From: Desulfobacterales bacterium | GTDB taxonomy: Bacteria > Desulfobacterota > Desulfobacteria > Desulfobacterales > JAHEIW01 | Direction: 5' to 3' | Assembly (NCBI GenBank): GCA_020348305.1 | Contig: CP070746.1 | Coordinates: forward strand, 2,577,613-2,622,555 | DNA length: 44,943 nucleotides | Shown: in pieces, positions 1 through 9,213 of the stretch | Position numbering within the stretch: the stretch's first letter is position 1 | Layout: every line of letters starts with the position of its first letter | Position numbers and translations under genes: made by a program | The notes under the pieces: model-generated | Told to the model about the DNA's origin: nothing | Databases searched by the model: none | Seen by the model: the letters and a program-made list of their open reading frames with translations, nothing else

Positions 1-2277
1 AGGACGATCGAATTCTTTTACGGAAAACCCACGCCCTTTTTCCCATTCTTCTGCAATGGATATACTTTTTATCAATTTGGAAAAATCCTGCGAAAGAATC
101 TGGAATTTCAGATTTGAATAGAACACTTTGTTCTTCGGACCAACCTCTGAAAGGGGATTTTTGTCCATCAGAAGTCGCTCAAATGAATACATCAATATGT
201 CATTAGAACCATCGCCGTCGTAATCGTGAACACCAACAAGCCTTATTTCCTGGGGAGTTGATTTTGCTTTCAGCGATTTTTTTTGCAATAGATTCAATCG
301 ATCATCCAGCTTAAACAGATTAGCGTTATTATCCGCGGCATACAGGTGCTGCCCGCTATTTCCGGCAGATCTTGCGGCAGTCATACTTAGGATCGAATTT
401 TTAGTTTCAAATCGTCGCAGAATTTTACCGGATCTTGAAACTTTATAGATCCCGCCTTCATCATCCCGGTTTATATACGCCGTATATTTGTGCGCGTATA
501 AGTCCTGATTCCCATCTCCCTCCAAATCAGCCAGCAGCACACGGACGCCGGTGTAATATGTGCCGATCCGGGTGACCCAGTTTGTCTTCCCATAACCGTC
601 AACACTGATGAGATAGGCTTGCATATCAGTGGTTTTGTTATGAAGCTCGTGATTTCCGTCGCCGGGGCTGAACGTTCCGATGATGATGTCCGGGCGTCCT
701 CGTCCTTTTTCCCAGACAACAATATTTTGTGGACTAGGTCCGATGGTATATCGCCACAACTCTCTTCCACTCTGATCGTACACGACAATGCCGCGGGGTT
801 TCAGGACGTATCCGGCAGAGGTAATGGCGATGATTTCCTTGTCGCCATCCCGGTCGATATCGGCCAGTTTGGCTATTCTTCCCCCACCGTCGGGTTTACC
901 TCGGTAATGCCGATTTATTTTTCTGACATTCTGCCAGACTTTTTCTCCCCGGCTGTTTAGCAGCAACAAATGTACTTTGTTATAGTCTATGGCCGTCAAT
1001 CCGATGGCCGGTTGAGAACGCCAGTCATCAATTAAATTTAAGGTGATTGGAAAATTAAATGTCCTTTTCCAAAATATAGAGCCGTCAGGCTTGAACGCAT
1101 ACAGGCGGTTGTCTGAAGCGGTAATAATCTCTTCCCTGCCGTCTCCATCCAGGTCGTAGGCGATCGAATTTGAATAATTCTCGATATTACGGTCGGCGAT
1201 ACTAAGCATAGAAAATGGTTGGTGGTGGTGGGAAATTTGGGCGCTGGAGTGAATCTGGATGGGAAACTCCTGATTTGCAGACAGCAGCACACTTTTACGG
1301 TAAAGGGTTCGCCCACCCTTTTTGACGATGATGGTTGTTCGCCCGGCATTTGCCGGAAGCCGATGCCGACCGGCAGGCAGGCGATGACCGATCTCGGAGG
1401 TGCCGGCCCACACATCAATTCCGTTGATCCCGGTGTTGATAAAAACGATGGAACGTTCCATCTTTTTGGGCTTATTGAAGAAAATAATATCTCCATTGCC
1501 TTCAATATAGCCGAACTGGGGGGTCTGACGGCTATAGGATTGTTTGGTAATGCTTGGACGCAAGGTAGCATAAATCTCGGTTGCCGTTATATATCCATCG
1601 GAATTGATATCCGCAGCCCCCGATAAAGCAGCCAGTAGATGATCCGTAAACAATCCGTGACCTTCGGCTTCAGTGGCCTGCTCCGAGCGGCTACCCGCGG
1701 TCAGTATTTGAATACTTCTGGATCGCATCATTTTTTGGATATAAGCGGAATCTTGCTTTGGATGCCGTTTTATCGACCGCGTCAGTCCCAAGCCGGAGTA
1801 ACAGGAATCAAACGCCAGAAAAATATGCTTGGCCTTGATTTGCTTGATAATGTCGTTCAGCTGGTTCATGGGCAACATCGTGCTCTGCCAGTCGTAAGTA
1901 TCTGCATCGACCGGCACGATATAGCCTCTTTCACGCCCGCCTGGCAGATCCTCAGTCTGGCCATGCCCGGCAAAATAGAACACCACCCGTGAATTCAGAT
2001 CAACCGATTTCCGAATCGTCTCCAGCTTGCGAAGAATATTTTCCTTGGTGGCCTTTTCGTCGGTGAGAAGGTATAGCTGAAAGCCCTTCTTCTTCAACAC
2101 AGCGGCTACTTCTCTTGCGTCTTTTGCGGCATATTCCAAATACGGCCAAAGGTGATACTTATCAATTCCTACAACAAGCGCATAAGACGACGAATACCTG
2201 GGTTGATAATGCACAGCAAATACAACTGAAGGTCCAATCATTCCGATGACAATAAAAATGATCATTATGTACTTCAT
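1..2277 (-). CDS. Secreted caspase-like protease with PEGA-like and FG-GAP repeat domains (C-terminus cut by window edge)
   Basis: Open from an ATG at 2277 to the left edge with no stop (759 codons visible), so the C-terminus is missing. Residues 1-21 form a Sec signal peptide. Residues about 30-260 are a peptidase C14/caspase p20-like domain opening with YALVVGIDKY. The catalytic dyad is visible as H105 in YFAGHGQ and C159 in FDSCYSG. Residues about 280-345 resemble a PEGA domain. The rest contains repeated Ca-binding-like loops (DLDGDGREE, DIDRDGDKE, DLEGDGNQD, DYDGDGSND) typical of FG-GAP/VCBS beta-propellers, which often bind ligands or other proteins. It is the last visible gene of the minus-strand cluster and lies 120 bp after the caspase gene at 2398. 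The protein should be periplasmic or exported. Family assignment is firm; the substrate is unknown. Confidence 0.85.
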   Translation of the reverse strand, partial: MKYIMIIFIVIGMIGPSVVFAVHYQPRYSSSYALVVGIDKYHLWPYLEYAAKDAREVAAVLKKKGFQLYLLTDEKATKENILRKLETIRKSVDLNSRVVFYFAGHGQTEDLPGGRERGYIVPVDADTYDWQSTMLPMNQLNDIIKQIKAKHIFLAFDSCYSGLGLTRSIKRHPKQDSAYIQKMMRSRSIQILTAGSRSEQATEAEGHGLFTDHLLAALSGAADINSDGYITATEIYATLRPSITKQSYSRQTPQFGYIEGNGDIIFFNKPKKMERSIVFINTGINGIDVWAGTSEIGHRLPAGRHRLPANAGRTTIIVKKGGRTLYRKSVLLSANQEFPIQIHSSAQISHHHQPFSMLSIADRNIENYSNSIAYDLDGDGREEIITASDNRLYAFKPDGSIFWKRTFNFPITLNLIDDWRSQPAIGLTAIDYNKVHLLLLNSRGEKVWQNVRKINRHYRGKPDGGGRIAKLADIDRDGDKEIIAITSAGYVLKPRGIVVYDQSGRELWRYTIGPSPQNIVVWEKGRGRPDIIIGTFSPGDGNHELHNKTTDMQAYLISVDGYGKTNWVTRIGTYYTGVRVLLADLEGDGNQDLYAHKYTAYINRDDEGGIYKVSRSGKILRRFETKNSILSMTAARSAGNSGQHLYAADNNANLFKLDDRLNLLQKKSLKAKSTPQEIRLVGVHDYDGDGSNDILMYSFERLLMDKNPLSEVGPKNKVFYSNLKFQILSQDFSKLIKSISIAEEWEKGRGFSVKEFDRP

Positions 2278-2397
2278 GGTATTTCCTTACGCGGTTCAAT
2301 CTTTTCTATCGCACAGAAAATATTTAATTCCTTAATCCACCCCTCGTATCGGGATGTTCTCTGCGCCTTTGCGGTAAAAAAATTTTTTGACCACGGC

Positions 2398-4131
2398 TCA
2401 TTTTGTTCTCATATCCATTTTGGCGTAGCTTGTAATCTTCAATACGGCTTGAGCGGCATCCCTTCGCAGCGACGCCTCCATGGAGTCTGCGCCGCGCAGA
2501 CCGACCATCTGCTCGAGTGTTTTAAACAAAGGGGAGTCGGGACGAAGATCTTCTTTGCCCATGAGGGTTTCAAGTCCATTGGGCTTGTGCGCAAATGCAA
2601 ACAGCTTCAAGGTCTCGGTGCCAAAAGGCCAGAAAGCACGGTATCTTCCAGCCTGAATCTTTCTTTTCCCCGCAGCCAGCGGCTGAAGCTCGGATGTGTC
2701 ATACGGATAAAGGACATGCACTGCGCCGGCGGGATCAATATCGATAAGAAGTACATAAGCTGTTTTTTCGGTGCGAATTTCGAACCCAAAGGATTCATCT
2801 TCTCTGATAATGCGTTTCTGGTATGGCCCGATCAGTTCGATCCCCACGTTAAACCGCTGTTGGGGATAGGCAAGATCGATCAATTGCTGGATATGCAAAT
2901 GCCGCCGGATGCGGTCCACCACCTGGTGGAACTCAAAAGTTGTAAACCGGCAAAGATGATGAAAGTTCGGCAATGCCAGAACGACATCGTCTCGATCCTT
3001 GAGGAGTATAAGGTCCGGATCGCTTTTTACGATCTTGACCCCATTTATCTGTGATATATGTGCCTTTAGGATCGTAAGATCGTCTGCCACCCGAATCCGC
3101 AGGCTTTGTTTCGATTCCGTCGGCATCTCAGCGGTAGTGGCGATGCTGCCCGCCGAGCGCACAAAAAAAGCTCGAGAGTACAGTCGATCGGCGCTTTCTC
3201 CTTGCTTGGGAAGCGCCTGGGGCGTTTGTTTGAAGCGACGCTGAACTTCCGACTTTACGGCTTTATAAAGCTCGATCTGATTCCACTGCCCATCGTTGTT
3301 GGTGTCTACAAGTACTTGTCCTGCCAGCACCCTTAACAGGGCGTCCGTCATCACGCCGTGGGGATTGCCGTCGATGGTCGGAAAAAAATTGAGCATATCT
3401 TTTTGGATGTCTTTGGCAATTTCATTTTCGGATGATGCCGAAATATAAAAGATATTTTGATACGGGTACGGATCATCCGGTTTCAAATTCTCTTCAAAGC
3501 TTCCGATATTCTGCTCCTCGACAAAGACACTCCTTGATTGGAGCATCATATAGCGGCTTAAGTCTACTGATTGGCGATCCCCAATTTTCCGGACGGTGTT
3601 GCCCGAAAAACAGGTATCAAAAATCATGAGAACCTGTCTGTCTCGGTCGAGTCGCTTCAGCACCGGCCGAAGGTCTCGCTTACCGATGATAAGCTGGGCC
3701 ATTAACTCTTCGATCGATTGGTTCGGATCCCCATCGAAATCAGCCGGTACCAGCGCTCCGGATGTATGGGGCAGCGGCAGTGCCAGCAGCTCATCCCGGC
3801 GACTGGTTCCGTGACCGCTGAAATAAATGAATATGCGATCCCCGGCTTGAGTTCTTCGCGAAAGCCGTTCCATTTGATTGAGTATCCTGTACTTGACGGC
3901 TTCTTCATTTACTAGGGTATGAATATTTTCGATCTTGAAATCATACTGCGCCATCAGCACTCTGGAAAGCGCCGCCACATCATAAGGTGGACCTTCGAGC
4001 GTTCTGTGCTGGTATTTACCAATGCCAATCAGAAGCGCGTGATTTTCAGCGTGGGCTGCGATAGGGACATGACCTAAAATCCAAATGATTATTGCCCATA
4101 GCCATATTTTGCTGTGTACTCTGATCATCAT
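2398..4131 (-). CDS. Secreted caspase-like protease with C-terminal DUF4384
   Basis: 577 aa. An N-terminal signal sequence (about 1-28) precedes a peptidase C14 caspase domain (about 30-325) that begins HALLIGIGKYQ. The catalytic His is H107 in YFSGHGTS and the Cys is C174 in FDTCFSG. Residues about 428-520 match DUF4384, a beta-rich domain frequent on exported bacterial proteins, with the run AYVLLIDIDPAGAVHVLYP. The gene begins 9 bp after the stop of the OmpA-like gene, so it is probably translated from the same message. No strong ribosome-binding site is seen, and ATG codons at 4131 and 4128 are both possible. Caspase homologues with signal peptides work outside the cytoplasm; whether this one is a processing protease or a death effector cannot be read from the sequence. 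Confidence 0.87.
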   Translation of the reverse strand: MMIRVHSKIWLWAIIIWILGHVPIAAHAENHALLIGIGKYQHRTLEGPPYDVAALSRVLMAQYDFKIENIHTLVNEEAVKYRILNQMERLSRRTQAGDRIFIYFSGHGTSRRDELLALPLPHTSGALVPADFDGDPNQSIEELMAQLIIGKRDLRPVLKRLDRDRQVLMIFDTCFSGNTVRKIGDRQSVDLSRYMMLQSRSVFVEEQNIGSFEENLKPDDPYPYQNIFYISASSENEIAKDIQKDMLNFFPTIDGNPHGVMTDALLRVLAGQVLVDTNNDGQWNQIELYKAVKSEVQRRFKQTPQALPKQGESADRLYSRAFFVRSAGSIATTAEMPTESKQSLRIRVADDLTILKAHISQINGVKIVKSDPDLILLKDRDDVVLALPNFHHLCRFTTFEFHQVVDRIRRHLHIQQLIDLAYPQQRFNVGIELIGPYQKRIIREDESFGFEIRTEKTAYVLLIDIDPAGAVHVLYPYDTSELQPLAAGKRKIQAGRYRAFWPFGTETLKLFAFAHKPNGLETLMGKEDLRPDSPLFKTLEQMVGLRGADSMEASLRRDAAQAVLKITSYAKMDMRTK

Positions 4132-4140
4132 TTAAGACAA

Positions 4141-5004
4141 TTAATGAATAAGCGTCACCTTAACGCGTCGATTCAGCATATGATCTTCTTGGCTTTCGCC
4201 GTCGTAGAGTAACTGTACTTCTCCCCGGCCTTCTGTTTCCAATTTCCCGATCAAGGACGGAAATCGTCGTTCCAGTTCTACCTTTACCGTGTTCGCCCGT
4301 TTCTCTGAGAGGATCTGATTGTATGCCATGGATCCCCGTTTGTCCGTATGCCCCACAAGAAGAACCCGCCACTGCCTGATTTTAGGTCGCGTGAGAGCCC
4401 CGCCCAGCTCGGTGATCTGCTGCATGCCCAAATAATTTAAATCCGCCCGATCAAAGTCAAACTGCACAGGCAGGTTCAGCGCTGGTCGGATGGCAAATCT
4501 GCCGTCCTTGCTGGCTTTCGTTTCAGACTCCAAAAATGATGCAATGTCTCCGGCAGACATAACGGTATGATAGGATTGAATTCTCGTATCCTTGAGCGAT
4601 TTCTCCAGCCAATGCGGTGCAGGCTCAGGATGAAATCGTTTGGCCAGTTCTAAAGCACGAAGCGCCTGAGACAGTTGCCCTGTTTGTGCCAGCAGTTCTC
4701 CCTTGCGTGCCAAGGCCAATGCTTCGGCCCTTGACGGACCGGCCGTCGTCCTGGCGTGGATAAAAGCATCGATGGCTTTATACGTATTACCCTTCTGCTT
4801 GTACAATAACCCGAGCATATACCAGGCGTTGAAGTTGGGACATATCTTCACCGAGCGTTGCAGCCATTCAATCCGCCGCATAGGATCGGTCTCTGACTTG
4901 GCCTGATGATAGTATTTTTCGCCCAGCTGGCAATCCATTGCTGGAGAAGAGCCGGGTAAAACGACCAGAGAAAACAAAATCAAAATCCAGAAAGATTGTT
5001 TCAC
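4141..5004 (-). CDS. TPR and OmpA-like peptidoglycan-associated protein
   Basis: 287 aa with a GTG start preceded by GGAGG. Residues 1-22 are a signal peptide. Residues about 25-135 form helical TPR-like repeats (WYMLGLLYKQKGNTYKAIDAF). Residues about 175-287 are an OmpA/MotB/Pal C-terminal domain, shown by LLVGHTDKRGS followed by LSEKRANTVK, the region that grips diaminopimelate in peptidoglycan. It sits between two caspase genes, 42 bp after the upstream one (5047) and 9 bp before the downstream one (2398). Context suggests it anchors or positions the caspases and the ExbB/ExbD-like complex at the cell wall. That role is inference. Confidence 0.85.
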   Translation of the reverse strand: MKQSFWILILFSLVVLPGSSPAMDCQLGEKYYHQAKSETDPMRRIEWLQRSVKICPNFNAWYMLGLLYKQKGNTYKAIDAFIHARTTAGPSRAEALALARKGELLAQTGQLSQALRALELAKRFHPEPAPHWLEKSLKDTRIQSYHTVMSAGDIASFLESETKASKDGRFAIRPALNLPVQFDFDRADLNYLGMQQITELGGALTRPKIRQWRVLLVGHTDKRGSMAYNQILSEKRANTVKVELERRFPSLIGKLETEGRGEVQLLYDGESQEDHMLNRRVKVTLIH

Positions 5005-5046
5005 ATCATGCCTCCGTTAAGAAAAAAATACCTAAAGCGCATTTTA

Positions 5047-6471
5047 TCACCTGCATTGTCCCTTTTGCCGAATATCGATAGCTATCCTTCCGGCTGCCAG
5101 CCAATCCTGTCTCTGGTGCAGCATCAAAGATCGTGTCGAATGCGGAGACAGGTGTGCCAGCACATCCGGGAGGGTCTTGAAGCCGGAATGATAGCTATTC
5201 ATTGGCCTTCGGGTCAGAAAGGCGGTAATCAGGTTGGGCCCCAAGGGGCCATCGGTCACAATCTCAAAGTCCATGCAAGGGGTGGGGATAATTAACTTGC
5301 CCCGACCAACAGCGTTGTCCGGGTGGTATTGGTTCGGAAACAACACCGTCGCCTGATCATCTGCTGTGATGTGGATAATGTTCAAATATCCTGGCTCGGG
5401 TATCCAAACGGATAATTCCAGCACATCACCGGGTTCGAAACACGCTTTGTTCGGTTTAATCCACACCGTATTACTGCTCTTTTGTACAAGCTTATCCAGC
5501 TTTTTCCTGACGAAACCATTGCCGTCCGCCAGTGAGACCAATTGTAACGGACGTTTCCTGAGTTGACTATTTCCGGCGATCTGCGGATGGAAGACGCCGT
5601 CATCGGACCGGATCTGCTCGCGGATAAATCTTGTCGCTCCAAGCTGCAGTTCTTCAGCCGTAATGTTCGTTCCGGACATAGCAGCGGATCTTATGGCCTG
5701 CCGGATTCCCAACGTAAAAATGCTTCCCTGGGCAGTGACAACCGTTTTCTCATCATCGCGGCAGGCGGTAATCGCAACATATCGGCTTCCATCCGTAAGC
5801 GGGGGCGCTTGCTCCATCACATCGAAACGACCCCTTCCACCTGCAGCCTCCAGCGCAGGTGAATAATAGAAGTATTTCACTTTGGCCTCGTTTACCTGAA
5901 GCGAACGAGAAATTAGCCTTATACTTCGTGTCGCGCTGCCGCTGTGGCAGGCATCCATAATAACCAAAATATTGCGGCTTTGCATTCGGTCCAGCATGTT
6001 GTTAAAGTGATCATCAAGCAAAACGCCGCTCAGGGTCTGCCGTCCGCTTTTCTCGATGCGGGCAACATCATAAAGTAGCAACACTTCATCGAACTGATCA
6101 GCCTCATCATCGTTCTCATCCGGTATTTGTGAACCGTGTCCACTGAAATAAAACAGCACCCGGTCATCCGGCCCGCTGCCTTTGATCAGCCAGTTTTCAA
6201 TCGTCTCATAAACCCTGGCCGTTGATGCGCGTCCATGTTCAAGAATCTTTATTTCATGACTTTTAAATCCCATCAGCTGCGCAACTTCCGTCATCATGTT
6301 GAGATCCAGACTGACGCCGTTCAGTCTTTCAGTGAAGTGCGCATAACGACCCACACCGATCAACAGTGCCCGGTCTTCTCCGCGGGCAGCCGAAACCAAA
6401 GCTATTAGCAGCAACATCAGCCATAGGATGAAGGTCAGCAAGCCTCCCGGCCGCATTTTTTTGTGGAACAT
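5047..6471 (-). CDS. Secreted metacaspase-like protease with C-terminal DUF4384
   Basis: 474 aa, start supported by AAGGAGG upstream of the ATG. A signal peptide or membrane anchor covers about 10-32. The caspase domain (about 33-310) begins RALLIGVGRY and has H112 in YFSGHGSQIPDENDDEADQ and C175 in IMDACHSGSA. The acidic D/E-rich stretch after the His is characteristic of type I metacaspases, where it contributes to calcium binding. Residues about 335-425 are DUF4384 (LNIIHITADDQATVLFPN). It is followed 42 bp later by the TPR-OmpA gene. Metacaspases usually cut after Arg or Lys; no processing site is assigned here. Confidence 0.87.
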   Translation of the reverse strand: MFHKKMRPGGLLTFILWLMLLLIALVSAARGEDRALLIGVGRYAHFTERLNGVSLDLNMMTEVAQLMGFKSHEIKILEHGRASTARVYETIENWLIKGSGPDDRVLFYFSGHGSQIPDENDDEADQFDEVLLLYDVARIEKSGRQTLSGVLLDDHFNNMLDRMQSRNILVIMDACHSGSATRSIRLISRSLQVNEAKVKYFYYSPALEAAGGRGRFDVMEQAPPLTDGSRYVAITACRDDEKTVVTAQGSIFTLGIRQAIRSAAMSGTNITAEELQLGATRFIREQIRSDDGVFHPQIAGNSQLRKRPLQLVSLADGNGFVRKKLDKLVQKSSNTVWIKPNKACFEPGDVLELSVWIPEPGYLNIIHITADDQATVLFPNQYHPDNAVGRGKLIIPTPCMDFEIVTDGPLGPNLITAFLTRRPMNSYHSGFKTLPDVLAHLSPHSTRSLMLHQRQDWLAAGRIAIDIRQKGQCR

Positions 6472-6489
6472 GGCACCTCCTTGAATACC

Positions 6490-6561
6490 TCAATTTACAA
6501 AGACCTGGCGGCGGCAATCTTGAGGCCCAAAAAACCTATTGATGCTTATCAAAGATTTCAT
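6490..6561 (-). CDS. Possible 23-aa small protein or leader peptide upstream of the metacaspase gene
   Basis: An ATG at 6561 is preceded by a very strong ribosome-binding site (TAAGGAGGTG, 5-6 nt before the ATG) and opens a 23-codon frame that stops at 6490, 18 bp before the metacaspase start. The peptide starts MKSLISINRF and has one Cys. Nothing in it resembles a known family. It may be a translated leader, a small protein, or the eroded start of a former gene. The main support is the quality and spacing of the Shine-Dalgarno. Confidence 0.35.
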   Translation of the reverse strand: MKSLISINRFFGPQDCRRQVFVN

Positions 6562-6630
6562 CTGACCCACCTCCTTATTGTCTATGAAGCAATCCGCTCA
6601 ACATCCCAATTTTGTCCTGCTCCTAATTTA

Positions 6631-6660
6631 TATGACGGACAAAACCCCAAAAAAGATTAC
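6631..6660 (-). promoter_or_regulatory. Candidate ECF-type promoter A (GTAATC-N14-GTCCGTC-ATA)
   Basis: On the minus strand GTAATC (6660-6655) lies 14 nt before GTCCGTC (6640-6634), followed by ATA. The same GTCCGTC followed by A/T recurs in two other gaps of this cluster (12505-12511 and 13590-13596). CGTC is a familiar -10 core for several ECF sigma groups. This copy would drive the small ORF and the caspase-OmpA-caspase genes. Not experimentally supported. Confidence 0.4.
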
Positions 6661-6758
6661 AATAGTTTGAATTTAGCGTTTTGCAAAAAGATCGCTTTTT
6701 GTTTTTCAAGTACGGAGCCTTTTCTTGCATACTTTTTCGGTTACTCAACCTGTTATGT

Positions 6759-7583
6759 CTACCTACCTTTTGCCTTTATCCCCAATTTCCGTAATACTTT
6801 TTTACCATGTTCCAGTGCGTGTTCATCGCTGTACAGCATCACCACCTGATACCGACCCGCCCCAATCCGATACCAGTCCAGCTTCAGCCCAGGGGTCCGG
6901 CTTTGAAGATGTTGATAAAATCCGGCGGCACGCCATGGTTTGCTGAAGGTTATGATGGCAAGCCTTTTTCTCGGCGTGTAAACCGGATTTTTGTCGGAGG
7001 CCGAGAACCCGGCGGTGGTAACCGCCCCTTGCATGATTTTTTTCAGGTGGTGGTAAATATAGGCGCTGTACCATCGCGCGCCTTCGGGAATGTTGACGGA
7101 GTTTGATTTCTTTGGAATACGGTTCGGCCCGTAATTGTAAGCGGCTAAAGCCAGATGCAGATTTCCGTCATAGCGATCCAGAAGCTCCCTGAGATATTTG
7201 GCCCCGGCTTGAATATTGGTGCATGGATCATAGAGCGCAGCCAGCCGATAAATTTTCAGGTGATGGGCGGTTTCAGGCCATTGGATTTGCATCAGGCCGT
7301 GGCAATTGCGGTTTGATCTCGCGCTAGGATTGAAGTTGGACTCACCCCGGGCAACCGCCAGCAGGAGTGATAAGGGAAGATCGTTTGTTTGGGCCGCTGA
7401 TTGAAAACAGCGCTCGAAAGGAAATTTTATAAGGGGAGATTTCCAGGCATCATTTGCCAGATATCGTTCCCACAGATCTCTAATGTTCGACGCATTCCCT
7501 TTGCCAAGTCCGAAAACCGGCTGCCAATATCCGATCAAGAACAAACAGATCGTCAATTTTGTAAGATAATAAAAAAGATTCAT
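6759..7583 (-). CDS. Lytic murein transglycosylase (SLT family) with SPOR-like tail
   Basis: 274 aa from the ATG at 7583, which gives a clean signal peptide (MNLFYYLTKLTICLFLIGYW). The transglycosylase domain (about 65-180) has the catalytic Glu at E81 in AVARGESNFNP, then GLMQIQWPETA and LALAAYNYGPNRI, all SLT hallmarks. It would cleave peptidoglycan glycan strands in the periplasm. The last 60 residues (YQVVMLYSDEHALEHGKKVL) resemble a SPOR-type fold that binds denuded peptidoglycan; this is a weaker call. An in-frame GTG at 7619 overlaps the upstream stop, but the 12 residues it would add come from a GGAATACGGAAT intergenic word, so I prefer 7583. Confidence 0.85.
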   Translation of the reverse strand: MNLFYYLTKLTICLFLIGYWQPVFGLGKGNASNIRDLWERYLANDAWKSPLIKFPFERCFQSAAQTNDLPLSLLLAVARGESNFNPSARSNRNCHGLMQIQWPETAHHLKIYRLAALYDPCTNIQAGAKYLRELLDRYDGNLHLALAAYNYGPNRIPKKSNSVNIPEGARWYSAYIYHHLKKIMQGAVTTAGFSASDKNPVYTPRKRLAIITFSKPWRAAGFYQHLQSRTPGLKLDWYRIGAGRYQVVMLYSDEHALEHGKKVLRKLGIKAKGR

Positions 7584-7615
7584 GTTACTGTCATTCCGTA
7601 TTCCGAAATCCAAAA

Positions 7616-9199
7616 TCACGGTGGATCATGCCAGAAGTTAATCTCCCGCCACTGCACCACTTCCGGATACCGGGCGGAAAGCTGGTTTAAGTATCTTTGC
7701 CACCGTTGAAGCCGTTCATGAGGATTCAAGGCATTGCCTGCAAAGAAAGAATTTGCAAAATTTCTGCCGGGTCGGCATAAGCCTGGGATCTCCCCAAGCC
7801 GGTCTGCAAACCGATTTGCCAGTTCCGGTGTGGTGATGGCAATTGCGTAAATCCTTTCCATTCCGGGGGAATCATCTAGTTTCAGCAGCCCCGCTTCCGG
7901 ATCGGAAATCGGCGGGAACTGGAGCAGCTTCCCGGGCAAAAGCAGCGAATCTATCTTCCTTAAGGCCGGACAATCGGATGGAAACATATGCGTCAAGTCG
8001 CCGTCGGCATTCTGGCCCACCAGAAAAACGTAAGCCGGCGCTGAAAGGCTAATTTCCAGTGCTAAACAGCCCCCCGAGGGTAAGTGTTCATGGGATTCCA
8101 ACGGCCGCTCGCCGTTTATCCAGGGGGTATCAGTTGCGCAAAATGCCTGGCTCAACGGCGTGAGCAAATCAAAGGATGAAATCAAAGAAGGCGCAATTTT
8201 TGCCCGTTGCAAAGGGATTGCGGGCTCAGGAGGCCGCCCCGGCCGTGTGCTGACCACCGGCGCTGGTTTTTGTGAATCAATCAACACATAGGCTTCGGTT
8301 TCCGCACCGGGTAGATATTTTTCTCCTTGGCGGTGTCTGGCCGACACCCAGACCTGGTAGAGGTTTTGGTGAATGCAATGGATATCGCTGACCACAGTGA
8401 CGTTCGCCTGGTTTGGATCGTCGGTCACCTCCACTTCCCTAAAACGCGCCAGGTATTTTCCGACAAGATCCAGGGTGGTATGAAAAAAACTGGGTGTATT
8501 CGCCGAAGCGTTTTCCACATAAACCACCAGATCGTCTGCTTCCCCTTGCCGTAAAAGACAGCTTAGATTGTGGGCCAGGTAAGCAGCCAGTATATCCGGC
8601 TGCCTGCCGGAGAAGGGTAAGGGACGCAGCCCGCGCAGATAGTCATCCGGATGTTCACGGTTTAAAGCCGCCAACTGCGCCAAGGTCGATTGGCCCTGCC
8701 ATGATCGACCAAACCCGGATACCCATTTTTTCTCTGCAAGATTCAATGCCCGAACCTTCACATAAAGATTGCGCTCCACCTTGGTCAGCCCGCTGTCGAT
8801 GCCAATGTAATAGTGAATTTTTCGGTAATCAACGCAGGAGACGTCCTCCAGGCTTTGGTGGTGGTTCAAAGACCGAATTGCAGGCCGCCAGGCAAGATCG
8901 AGACCGGGTTCTTTCAGCAGTGTGTCGATAATTTTTTCCCGAATCTGGCTCGTTAAATCATCGATGCGGGCCTGGACATTGTCTCCTTTCATACGCACCA
9001 GCAGAACGGGCTGCCCTTTGAAGCGCGGATGATGACCCAATTGCTGCGACAGATATGGTATAAGGGTTTGTTCCAGCCAGATATCGAGGGACCGTTCGCT
9101 GGTCCATGGGCCAACATCGCGTCTCACTGGACTCCCAATACAGGCCGACACCCACATACAAAGACAAAGCGCATACACCGGCAATATCTTCGATCTCAT
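7616..9199 (-). CDS. DUF4384-containing lipoprotein
   Basis: 527 aa from the ATG at 9199, which has AAAGGA 8 nt upstream. An in-frame TTG at 9217 overlaps the upstream stop but is less well placed. A lipobox is visible (WVSACIGS), so the mature protein is probably anchored to a membrane. Residues about 80-320 are unassigned alpha/beta sequence. The C-terminal part (about 385-500) has a DUF4384-like stretch (APAYVFLVGQNADGDLTHMFP) like those on the two caspases at 2398 and 5047. A shared extracytoplasmic DUF4384 in three proteins of one cluster suggests a common partner or compartment. No enzymatic motif is seen. Confidence 0.75.
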   Translation of the reverse strand: MRSKILPVYALCLCMWVSACIGSPVRRDVGPWTSERSLDIWLEQTLIPYLSQQLGHHPRFKGQPVLLVRMKGDNVQARIDDLTSQIREKIIDTLLKEPGLDLAWRPAIRSLNHHQSLEDVSCVDYRKIHYYIGIDSGLTKVERNLYVKVRALNLAEKKWVSGFGRSWQGQSTLAQLAALNREHPDDYLRGLRPLPFSGRQPDILAAYLAHNLSCLLRQGEADDLVVYVENASANTPSFFHTTLDLVGKYLARFREVEVTDDPNQANVTVVSDIHCIHQNLYQVWVSARHRQGEKYLPGAETEAYVLIDSQKPAPVVSTRPGRPPEPAIPLQRAKIAPSLISSFDLLTPLSQAFCATDTPWINGERPLESHEHLPSGGCLALEISLSAPAYVFLVGQNADGDLTHMFPSDCPALRKIDSLLLPGKLLQFPPISDPEAGLLKLDDSPGMERIYAIAITTPELANRFADRLGEIPGLCRPGRNFANSFFAGNALNPHERLQRWQRYLNQLSARYPEVVQWREINFWHDPP

Positions 9200-9213
9200 T
9201 TTTCTCATCCTTT

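Noticed and set aside
6759..7619. GTG start at 7619 for the transglycosylase
   Set aside because: The added 12 residues derive from an intergenic GGAATACGGAAT word and would bury the signal peptide; the ATG at 7583 is better.
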